Below are positions 1-6,507 of a stretch of DNA of 64,000 nt, piece after piece; position 1 is the first letter of the stretch; every line of letters starts with the position of its first letter. The translations under genes were made by a program, and so were the position numbers. The stretch is taken from contig NZ_PEAX01000006.1 of the NCBI RefSeq assembly GCF_002807685.1, positions 1 to 64,000 on the forward strand. The letters are read 5' to 3'. A model generated the notes under the pieces. The model made no database searches, was not told the DNA's origin, and was given only the letters and a program-made list of their open reading frames with translations. Source of the DNA: Neoalteromonas flava (lineage in GTDB: Bacteria; Pseudomonadota; Gammaproteobacteria; Enterobacterales; Alteromonadaceae).

Positions 1-244
1 CAGAAGTATTCTCCGACTTATACTAAACTAGCATCCATAAACCAGTGTCTGCTTTCGGGTGCACTCATTCCGGTTCATAAGCGTCCGCTTTGCGCTATCT
101 GCTTTTCTTCAAAGAGTTTTATCTTTGTCGGCTTTACGTACAAAGTGATCGCACAGAGAGACTGCTTCCAGCTTCCGTAAGTGACACAAAGCACTATATC
201 TAAATCAGCTGATAGAACTGCTATAGGTCGGCATTGGTTTCACT
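1..244. other. Unassigned DNA downstream of the recombinase module
   Basis: No convincing reading frame, RNA or repeat was found here. The stretch follows the stop of the last recombination gene and precedes whatever cargo the element carries beyond the left edge. Confidence 0.4.
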
Positions 245-664
245 TCAGTTTTTAATTTTCCCTCTAAACACTGTCACATTCTCGTTTTCCACAATGCCTG
301 TTAACCGTCGATTTTCCATTTCAAGCGTTGCGTTTCTAGATACCATGACTTGATATTTTTGCATCACGTCAGCCAGCGTACTTCTAAGCTCTCGATTCTT
401 TTCTCGCTCTTTTTTAAGCGCTTCATGCTTCTCGTCACGCTGCTTTTGAATATGTTTGTTCGCGCCGCCACGAATACGCTCAAGCAAATCGGGATATTGA
501 TTCATAATAAGCGTGCGACTGACACCGGCCTCTTCTGCGACGGCGGCAACGGACATCTTGCGCTCCGGCTTGACGACATTAGGTCGGCCCTGCTCAAGCC
601 TGACAATCGCCATGCGTATCTTATTATGGGTTTTCTCGCGGTTACGTGGAGCTGATTTAGCCAT
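245..664 (-). CDS. srap: SE-associated recombination auxiliary protein-like (HTH plus coiled coil)
   Basis: Small basic protein of 139 residues. Seen: residues about 35-65 form a helix-turn-helix-like stretch (VAAVAEEAGVSRTLI), followed by a Lys/Glu/Arg-rich segment with heptad character (about residues 70-130) predicting a coiled coil. The chosen ATG at 664 sits in the sequence ATGGCTAA, overlapping the stop of the upstream recombinase by 8 bp; a start at 706 would extend the protein by 14 residues and overlap more. It is the fourth gene of the module, the slot of srap in SE elements and loosely comparable with TnpC of Tn554. Inferred role: DNA-binding accessory factor that directs recombination or excision. 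It also resembles DUF6262/KfrA-like proteins. The product name rests on context more than on sequence similarity I can verify. Confidence 0.7.
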   Translation of the reverse strand: MAKSAPRNREKTHNKIRMAIVRLEQGRPNVVKPERKMSVAAVAEEAGVSRTLIMNQYPDLLERIRGGANKHIQKQRDEKHEALKKEREKNRELRSTLADVMQKYQVMVSRNATLEMENRRLTGIVENENVTVFRGKIKN

Positions 665-2525
665 TGGATTTGACTCGCTGTTTGATTGCTTCGATATCTG
701 CGCCAAGGTCCGTCAGCACCTTTTCGCAGCGAACAATGGCTTTATCTACGGTGCGCTGACCCGCATCACCTAAATCATCAATTAACCTTAGTTCGATTTG
801 CTGCGCGTAGACACCTTCCCAGAAGGCCTGTTTCTTGTCATCAATGATGCCGTGCTCGCATTCTTCACAGCGCCCGCCTGCGCAGGAGCCGTCATCGTTG
901 GTGCACCATGCCAGCCCCGTGGAGCGAAGGTAAATCTGCTCTGAGATATGACGGATCATGTCTGTACGAGACTGATAGGTTCGTGTTGGCGTCGCCTTGT
1001 CACGAAGGTTGCGTATCTGATTGGCAAGCCCACCTGACAGCGGCGTGTCCGGCTCCAGCCAGTGCCCGATTATTCCCTGACGTTCATCATCGAAGGCAGC
1101 ATATATCTCGTCGTACAGCTCTAAGTCCTGCTGCTCATTCATAGCATATAGCACCGTCATTTCCAGGCTCCAGTGCTTAAAGTGGTCACGCAGATAGCGT
1201 AAATCCCCTAATTTGTGATGCACCACATAACTGGCAAAGGTGCGTCTGAATCGGTGCGAGGTAAGCTTAATATCAAGGCCAAGCGAATCCGCGAGTTTCT
1301 GTAAACCTATATTGATACTAGCCCCACTGAGCACATCGACTTTGTTGTTCTGATGCGAGGTCTTACCCAGCACGACAGAGTCAGAGCCGCGCAGTAACCG
1401 CGCTACTTCCTGCGCATCATCTGCCTGACGCGCCGCTTCAAGCTGCTGTTCAAGCAGTTGCTGCATCGGTAACATCAGGTCGCTTAACACTTTAAATGCT
1501 TCAATCGCGATTTCAGGGCACAGCCAGTGCGTATCGCCTGCATCGGTTTTTTCTGACCTGGAGCCTAAAAAGTAAAACCGCTCACCGTCTCTGACTTCAG
1601 AATACCAGTTACCCCGCGTGAGATTGCATAGCTCATGGACACGAATACCGGTGGTCATCAGGATAATAAACAGGCAGCTATCCCGAAGCGCTTTTATGGA
1701 TTGATTAAACTCATTGCCACCTGACGCCCAGCCGTGCTGTTTAAGGTATTGGGTGCGCTTTGTGCTTTGAGCGTTTTGATGCTTACTGGTCGGCACAAAC
1801 TCTGACAGCAGACCCTGTAAACGCAATAATTCTGGTGCACGGTGTAACATCGATTCACTGTATTGAAACAGCGGTGCCAATACCTCATCGGGAATAATCT
1901 CGGTTTTGGCTTTGCCCGCACTTTTGAATCCCGATAACGCGCCAGCGCTGGATTCCGGCCACGGATGCGCAAACCCGTATTGGGTGTCACGAAGTTGTTG
2001 GTAGCACGCCTCCACTGCCAAGAATCGTTGACTCATTGTGTCGAGCGCAAGAGGCTTACCTTTGCGTTTACCCCGATTGGAGGTTAAGGATTTCACATGC
2101 GTAACATACTGCATGGCAACAAGTGGCGTAACCGCAGATAGCTCGGTTACGCCGAGTGTTGGTAGCCAGTTTAGCCATAAGATAATATCATTAAAGCGTT
2201 TACTAAGTGTCCCCCCTCGACGCTTGCCGCTTATCGCGTTATCCCCCCACAGCAGTCGCGCCATCACGACTTTTGCGGCATCACGCAAGGCAGGGATGTT
2301 GATGCGTCCGAAGTTAAGTGTTTTTTGGTTCTCAGATACCTCGTTTGGAAACCAATGCCCTGGCAGTGTCCACTCATCCTGCTCATACCGCGAGAGTACG
2401 TGGTACTGACCATTATCAAGCTTTAAATAGGTGATAACACCATGCAGACCATTACGGGTACGCAGGTCATCTCTGAGACGGTTTTTATCGGCAAAGATAA
2501 CCTCTTGGGTGACCCGATTGCTCAT
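657..2525 (-). CDS. intB: Tyrosine recombinase IntB, large, with C-terminal Cys cluster
   Basis: Phage-integrase-type tyrosine recombinase of 622 residues, larger than a typical 400-residue integrase. Catalytic residues can be placed: Arg295 in TTGIRVHEL, His424 and Arg427 in TSHRFRRTF, His451 in FKHWS and the nucleophile Tyr460 in TVLYAM. The N-terminal 200 residues would hold the arm- and core-binding domains. After the catalytic domain comes a Cys-rich motif (C541, C548, C553, C556) that could bind zinc, then a charged helical tail. The start overlaps the stop of tfp by 4 bp (ATGA), pointing to translational coupling. Known: SE elements carry two recombinases, IntA and IntB, both needed for mobility. 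The target of this one is presumed to be dapE. Confidence 0.85.
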   Translation of the reverse strand: MSNRVTQEVIFADKNRLRDDLRTRNGLHGVITYLKLDNGQYHVLSRYEQDEWTLPGHWFPNEVSENQKTLNFGRINIPALRDAAKVVMARLLWGDNAISGKRRGGTLSKRFNDIILWLNWLPTLGVTELSAVTPLVAMQYVTHVKSLTSNRGKRKGKPLALDTMSQRFLAVEACYQQLRDTQYGFAHPWPESSAGALSGFKSAGKAKTEIIPDEVLAPLFQYSESMLHRAPELLRLQGLLSEFVPTSKHQNAQSTKRTQYLKQHGWASGGNEFNQSIKALRDSCLFIILMTTGIRVHELCNLTRGNWYSEVRDGERFYFLGSRSEKTDAGDTHWLCPEIAIEAFKVLSDLMLPMQQLLEQQLEAARQADDAQEVARLLRGSDSVVLGKTSHQNNKVDVLSGASINIGLQKLADSLGLDIKLTSHRFRRTFASYVVHHKLGDLRYLRDHFKHWSLEMTVLYAMNEQQDLELYDEIYAAFDDERQGIIGHWLEPDTPLSGGLANQIRNLRDKATPTRTYQSRTDMIRHISEQIYLRSTGLAWCTNDDGSCAGGRCEECEHGIIDDKKQAFWEGVYAQQIELRLIDDLGDAGQRTVDKAIVRCEKVLTDLGADIEAIKQRVKSNG

Positions 2526-4177
2526 CGTGCCATCCTCACCATCGTTAAATCGCGCCAGAAGGGATGGGGTGTGGTTTTGGCTTTTTCCCGCGCCGCCGTC
2601 ACTTTTTCGCCATCAAACTGTGGGGCGATGTCCTCATCAATGATGCGAATGATATGGCGAAGGTATTTGTTCCAGTTCTTGATACCGAAGCTGTCACGCT
2701 CCCTCACTGCCGCCCAATAAAAGCTGAACAGGCGGTATAAATCCTCTTCGGTGACCACAAAGCTTTTGCAGCGAAAGCAATCAAGCGTTTCTGTGCACAC
2801 TGAACCGTCTTTGAGGGCGCGATGCCCGTATTTACTGTCTTTGCAGCCAGATATCGGAGTGTTCTCTTTGGGGCCATAGCTGACGCGCAACTCTTCAATG
2901 CGCGCCTCTCCGATAAAGCGCATGTTCGTTTCCGCCTCGGGTGGAGCGACCATGTAATCCCGCTGACTGGTTTCAGGGGTGTGCTTGCCATAGCGTGCTG
3001 CAATGAGCGGGTCCTGCCCTGATAACTCCCAAATGCGATTCACGAAGGTTTTGCGCAGCCGCATCATGTTGAGGCGCATCGGTTTCCCGTCGTCATCGGT
3101 CAATTGATGTTTGTTAATCAGGGTGTTGATATTTTTCTTCAAATTATTTGTGGTTAAGGCCGTGATAGCGCTATGGTGCGTGCCTCGTTTATTCTGATAC
3201 ACCAACAACTGCATCGGGTCTTGGTATTGCTGACGAAGGACGGCGTTGCGCTCAATAATCATCTCAATGGTATTGGCAGCATTGAGCTTAACGCTGCGAA
3301 GTAATGCTATGTCCTGAAACTGGCGAAGTGATACCACTTGCGTGGCATTGCCTCGGCGCTTGAAGGCCACGAGCAATCGCAGATTATGTTTAAGTGGGTG
3401 TGGCTGGATGCAGTCTGTCGGCAACGATAATACAGGTATGGGATTCATCCCGGTGACCATACCGATACCCAGCACGCAGACCATTAAATCAAAGCTATCG
3501 AGCGGCGCGTTGCCTGCCAGAATGCGTGTCATCTCCATTTTCAGCGCTAACACCAGCTGTTTGGTTTCTGCTTGTGTTAATGGCCTTTGTCCTTTAGTTT
3601 TGCGATTGGAATTGGGAAAGGGGTTTTTCGGGAATAAGCGCTTAATATCTGCGTGCGGTAAATAGCCCTGCGTGTGCGACGCAGTCAGTGTGGCTTTGGT
3701 GGCTGTGTAATAATTTTTCTGGCTTGTATATCCGATATCCGACGCTCTCAGGTGATGGATAAACTCTTCAATCAATTCAGGTGTGATATCGACAGGCTGT
3801 AAATCACGTTTCGCACCAGCGTGCCACAGCGTTAAAAACTCGAAGAAGGGTTTAAGGCCGATACGACAATAGTTCGTTATCGTTGTGACAGCGATGGCAG
3901 CCTGTTGGGTATCGGCACTCTGCTGGATGAGTTTCTCGATAGTCGCCTGACATAGCGTGGTAATCGCATCAAAGCCTTGTCCATAATAAGGCGCAAAGTC
4001 GAAGGCTCTAACACTACTAGGGTTCTCGGGAAAGTGAACCTTCATGGTGGCCGGCGTTTTCGGGGCAACATTGGTGCTTACACTATGCTTGTCGGTGTTA
4101 ATGCCTTTTGATTCAGAGGGGCGTTTAGCATCGTCAATCTTATCATCAGTAATGACGTTAAACTGCTTTTTACTCAT
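2522..4177 (-). CDS. tfp: Tyrosine-recombinase-fold protein (Tfp) lacking catalytic residues
   Basis: A 551-residue protein from the ATG at 4177, which overlaps the intA stop by 4 bp (ATGA) with GAGG upstream; an in-frame start at 4192 would add 5 residues. In the longer numbering, the fold of a tyrosine recombinase is recognisable, but the first catalytic Arg is replaced (TGMNPIPVL, Asn250) and the HxxR motif reads MRLR (Met377, Arg380). His404 in YGKHT and a possible nucleophile Tyr413 (QRDYM) remain. A Cys cluster follows (C450, C466, C472, C475). Known: SE elements have a middle gene for a recombinase-fold protein of this kind. Inferred: it is structural or regulatory in the synaptic complex and not a strand-cleaving enzyme. 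The 50 N-terminal residues are polar and probably disordered. Confidence 0.8.
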   Translation of the reverse strand: MSKKQFNVITDDKIDDAKRPSESKGINTDKHSVSTNVAPKTPATMKVHFPENPSSVRAFDFAPYYGQGFDAITTLCQATIEKLIQQSADTQQAAIAVTTITNYCRIGLKPFFEFLTLWHAGAKRDLQPVDITPELIEEFIHHLRASDIGYTSQKNYYTATKATLTASHTQGYLPHADIKRLFPKNPFPNSNRKTKGQRPLTQAETKQLVLALKMEMTRILAGNAPLDSFDLMVCVLGIGMVTGMNPIPVLSLPTDCIQPHPLKHNLRLLVAFKRRGNATQVVSLRQFQDIALLRSVKLNAANTIEMIIERNAVLRQQYQDPMQLLVYQNKRGTHHSAITALTTNNLKKNINTLINKHQLTDDDGKPMRLNMMRLRKTFVNRIWELSGQDPLIAARYGKHTPETSQRDYMVAPPEAETNMRFIGEARIEELRVSYGPKENTPISGCKDSKYGHRALKDGSVCTETLDCFRCKSFVVTEEDLYRLFSFYWAAVRERDSFGIKNWNKYLRHIIRIIDEDIAPQFDGEKVTAAREKAKTTPHPFWRDLTMVRMAR

Positions 4178-5319
4178 GTCACGGCCTCGCATAGCGCTTC
4201 GATTTCGCGTTGGTATTCGGTGGATAAATCATCTTCCAGCTCATGCAGGAAGTGCAGGTATTGCATGGTAGTATTAATGCTGGCGTGACCAAGCAATGAC
4301 TGCACTGTCATCAGTGGATTGCCACCGAACGTCCCTTCGCTTTTGCGCTCCTCTAAGCACTTTAAAGTGTTGGTAGCGAATGTATGCCTCAAGATGTGTG
4401 GGTGAGCGGGAAAAGGCAGTGTAAGCGCATCAAGCTGGTTGTTAAATGATTTAGATTTCAGGCTCCATGCCTGGCCGTCACGCGTCACAAACAGCCTGTC
4501 GGTTGGCTCATCCTGACCGTCAAGTAATTGGTGTCGCTCGTGAAGGACGTAATCCCACAAATCGGACATGAGGCTTACAGGCACCATAATATTGCGTGGG
4601 TTGCTGCCCTTTATTTGCATCTCTTGAGGGTTAAGCGATACCTTGATGTGGCTTCGATTAGTCAGGTTTTGTGGATTAACCACATAAGACAATGGGAAGG
4701 TTAGGATTTCGGCTTTACGCAGTCCGGTAAGCAACCCTAGCCTGACCATGAGCTTGAGCGTCTTGTTCTTAATAGCGCTTAGTAATTGGGTCGCCTGTTC
4801 ACCATTGAGGACTCTAAGCTTCGTTCTCTTTTGCTTAAGCATGATATCAGGACGCACTTTAACACCACCTGATGTGTCGGTATGAGCTAAGAACCCTTTG
4901 GGCTTTCTCACCAAGACCGCCTCAAGCTCATAGGGAAGCGTATTCACCCATCCACGGTTATAAGCGTAGTGATAAAACTTAATGAGAAAGCGTAAACGTC
5001 GGTTAATGGTGCTCGCCGCTGCTCCAAAATACTTCATTGATGCGTCACGATAAACAGCCAGTATGGTTTCATCTTGGCGACAGCGAACTTCTCGCCAGTC
5101 AATACTATTCCCTTCACAAAACCCAAAGAAATCATATAAGTCCTGCCCATACGTCTTCCAGCTATGCACGCTTTGCACGCTGCCGCGTTTCAAGCAGTGA
5201 TAGACCAGAAACTCTACCGCATACATGAATATCTCGCCATCCTTGTCGACTAAAATGGGAAAGTCAGGGCAGCTTATCCCCTTTATTTTAAAGTCTTCCG
5301 TGCTAGTGACGAGATCCAT
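4174..5319 (-). CDS. intA: Tyrosine recombinase IntA, end-proximal
   Basis: Site-specific tyrosine recombinase of 381 residues. The ATG at 5319 has AGG six bases upstream; an upstream in-frame start at 5391 would add a Phe-rich stretch that does not look coding. In that longer 405-residue numbering the catalytic set is complete: Arg225 (TGLRKAEIL), probable Lys261, His332 and Arg335 (HPHILRHTF), His369 (LLGHAS) and Tyr378 (MQYLH). An N-terminal SAM-like core-binding domain (about residues 50-150) precedes it. It is the first gene of the four-gene operon and lies 236 bp from the putative core site at 5556-5580. It runs in the same direction as the broken dapE, so it could be read from the dapE promoter. 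Confidence 0.9.
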   Translation of the reverse strand: MDLVTSTEDFKIKGISCPDFPILVDKDGEIFMYAVEFLVYHCLKRGSVQSVHSWKTYGQDLYDFFGFCEGNSIDWREVRCRQDETILAVYRDASMKYFGAAASTINRRLRFLIKFYHYAYNRGWVNTLPYELEAVLVRKPKGFLAHTDTSGGVKVRPDIMLKQKRTKLRVLNGEQATQLLSAIKNKTLKLMVRLGLLTGLRKAEILTFPLSYVVNPQNLTNRSHIKVSLNPQEMQIKGSNPRNIMVPVSLMSDLWDYVLHERHQLLDGQDEPTDRLFVTRDGQAWSLKSKSFNNQLDALTLPFPAHPHILRHTFATNTLKCLEERKSEGTFGGNPLMTVQSLLGHASINTTMQYLHFLHELEDDLSTEYQREIEALCEAVT

Positions 5320-5359
5320 TATTAACCTAAAGAAAAAGAACCAAAAAGAAATAAAGCAG

Positions 5360-5482
5360 TTGTGGATTGTGGGAATTTTCGCTTCGCTCACCGTGTGGAC
5401 TGTTTCGTATAAGCTGATGGATAACTGCTTGGGCAGTTACCCACAACTTCTACCAAAACAGACACACACTAATTCTCCACAA
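5360..5482. repeat. TTGTGG/CCACAA hexamers and a short hairpin upstream of intA
   Basis: Between intA and the junction, TTGTGG occurs at 5360-5365 and 5367-5372, and its complement CCACAA at 5441-5446 and 5477-5482. A perfect 6-bp hairpin AACTGC-TTGG-GCAGTT lies at 5423-5438. These could be arm-type binding sites for a recombinase or accessory protein, or operators for intA. Hexamers recur by chance, so the assignment is tentative. Confidence 0.35.
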
Positions 5483-5530
5483 ACACACAACCCAACAACA
5501 ATAACAAACATATAATCACTGTATATTTGC

Positions 5531-5923
5531 TCAGTATATACGGGAGGGGGTATTAGTCAATATGCTTGTTGCATATTGACGGGGATATTTCATATCAGCT
5601 GCGCCACGACCATAGAGATAACCATTGAATGTTTTTGCGGCGAACGGAGGGTAATCCCATAACTTTAATGGGCCAGGCGGAACTACATCAGTATGCCCAT
5701 TAAATGCGAGGTGGCGATTACCATTACCAATCTTAGCAATCATATTAGTTACCCCATTTACTCTGAGTGTGTCACACACAAAACCCAACGCACTTAAGCG
5801 CTGTTGAATATAGACTTGGCAACCAGCATCGTTGGGTGTAATCGACGGTAATTGGAGTAAGTTCTTAGCGATAGTCAGCGCTGGATGAGCGCTAGTAACT
5901 GCTGAAACAAGTTTTATTGGCAT
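5531..5923 (-). pseudogene. dapE: dapE 5' fragment interrupted by the element
   Basis: Residues 1-112 are the N-terminus of succinyl-diaminopimelate desuccinylase, a zinc peptidase of the M20 family acting in the lysine/meso-diaminopimelate pathway. Diagnostic motifs are ITPNDAGCQ (28-36), NGHTDVVPPGP with metal ligand His77 and Asp79, and GRGAADMK ending with bridging metal ligand Asp110 and Lys112. DapE normally continues with a Gly-Ser-Leu segment and about 260 more residues. Here it runs into 18 unrelated residues encoded by the element and stops at 5531. dapE-derived DNA therefore spans 5588-5923 only. The remaining metal ligands and the dimerisation domain are absent, so this copy cannot be active. 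The 3' part should lie beyond the far end of the element. A second dapE or a mixed population is needed to explain viability. Confidence 0.88.
5556..5580. other. Putative recombination core (att) site
   Basis: Perfect inverted repeat with 9-bp arms, GTCAATATG at 5556-5564 and CATATTGAC at 5572-5580, separated by a 7-bp spacer. This is the geometry expected of a tyrosine-recombinase core site. It lies 7 bp inside the point where dapE homology ends; those 7 bp (5581-5587, GGGGATA) could be a coupling sequence. The exact crossover cannot be fixed without the other end of the element. Confidence 0.6.
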
Positions 5924-6062
5924 GGCGATTTAAGAGTCGATAAAACACCGATAAATCGTGGCATTAGCAAATGACGGATCAATGACAATCACACGACAAA
6001 ACTGTGACAACACCGCACAATGCGCATTTAAAACTAAAAGTAGGAAGACTAGACAAAGAAAA

Positions 6063-6139
6063 TGGCGGAGTGGACGGGACTCGAACCCGCGACCCCCGGC
6101 GTGACAGGCCGGTATTCTAACCAACTGAACTACCACTCC
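6063..6139 (-). tRNA. tRNA-Asp (GUC), third of three
   Basis: 77-nt cloverleaf with encoded CCA, anticodon GTC in the loop CTGTCAC, and the T-loop GGTTCGAGTCC. The acceptor stem begins GGAGTGG, against GGAGCGG in the two sister copies, and the 3' strand carries the matching change (CCACTCC), so pairing is kept. It is transcribed after the other two copies. Confidence 0.97.
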
Positions 6140-6160
6140 GCATCAGGGGATATCAAATAA

Positions 6161-6237
6161 TGGCGGAGCGGACGGGACTCGAACCCGCGACCCCCGGCGT
6201 GACAGGCCGGTATTCTAACCAACTGAACTACCGCTCC
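6161..6237 (-). tRNA. tRNA-Asp (GUC), second of three
   Basis: 77-nt tRNA with anticodon GTC, encoded CCA and acceptor stem GGAGCGG/CCGCTCC. It is identical to the first copy and separated from its neighbours by 21 bp and 24 bp, consistent with a single polycistronic precursor. Confidence 0.97.
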
Positions 6238-6261
6238 GGCGATTATTTGATGTATTGACAG

Positions 6262-6338
6262 TGGCGGAGCGGACGGGACTCGAACCCGCGACCCCCGGCG
6301 TGACAGGCCGGTATTCTAACCAACTGAACTACCGCTCC
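6262..6338 (-). tRNA. tRNA-Asp (GUC), first of three
   Basis: 77-nt tRNA with anticodon GTC and encoded CCA. It is the promoter-proximal member of the three-copy array, with a candidate promoter immediately upstream. Confidence 0.97.
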
Positions 6339-6345
6339 ACAATCA

Positions 6346-6374
6346 TCAATAAAAACAACAAGTTGAAAGATCAA
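6346..6374 (-). promoter_or_regulatory. Candidate sigma-70 promoter of the tRNA-Asp operon
   Basis: On the minus strand TTGATC (6369-6374) is followed after 17 bp by TATTGA (6346-6351), just upstream of the first tRNA. Spacing is optimal and both boxes are moderate matches. The predicted start would give a very short leader, which lowers confidence. Confidence 0.4.
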
Positions 6375-6507
6375 GCATGACCCCCTTCCCTCATTGCGGC
6401 GCAGATGATACGGGTTACACCCCAATGAGTCAACGGTTTTTTGAGGTAAAAACCGCGGGAAAAGAGCAATTGGTTGATAAACCATCAAAAACCGAATTAA
6501 AGTTAAG

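Larger units (their letters stand above)
1..5587. mobile_element. Integrative element (SE-like), intA-proximal end; continues beyond left edge
   Basis: Seen: four minus-strand genes with stop/start overlaps encode two full tyrosine recombinases, one degenerate recombinase-fold protein and a small HTH/coiled-coil protein. Immediately to the right, a dapE frame is interrupted at position 5587/5588, and a perfect inverted repeat lies at 5556-5580. Known: an intA-tfp-intB-srap gene order of this kind marks the core end of strand-biased circularizing integrative elements (SE) described in Vibrio; Tn554 TnpA/B/C is a more distant comparison. Inferred: this is one terminus of such an element, and its cargo plus the other junction with the dapE remainder lie outside the window. 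The right boundary is set by where DapE similarity stops and is uncertain by a few bases. Confidence 0.82.

Noticed and set aside
1-5587. Insertion sequence or Tn7-like transposon
   Set aside because: No DDE transposase, ATPase or terminal inverted repeats of that type; the enzymes are tyrosine recombinases.
6063-6338. tRNA-Asp genes as the attachment site of the element
   Set aside because: The junction lies inside dapE at 5587/5588, about 480 bp away, and no tRNA fragment is repeated at the element end.
6434-6455. Hairpin CGGTTTTT/AAAAACCG as a terminator of the 6508-7911 gene
   Set aside because: The stem is mostly A-T and no U-tract follows on either strand.
5930-6488. Open frames with a repeated VQLVRIPACHAGGRGFESRP stretch
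   Set aside because: They are read through the minus-strand tRNA-Asp genes and are a well-known translation artefact of that tRNA.
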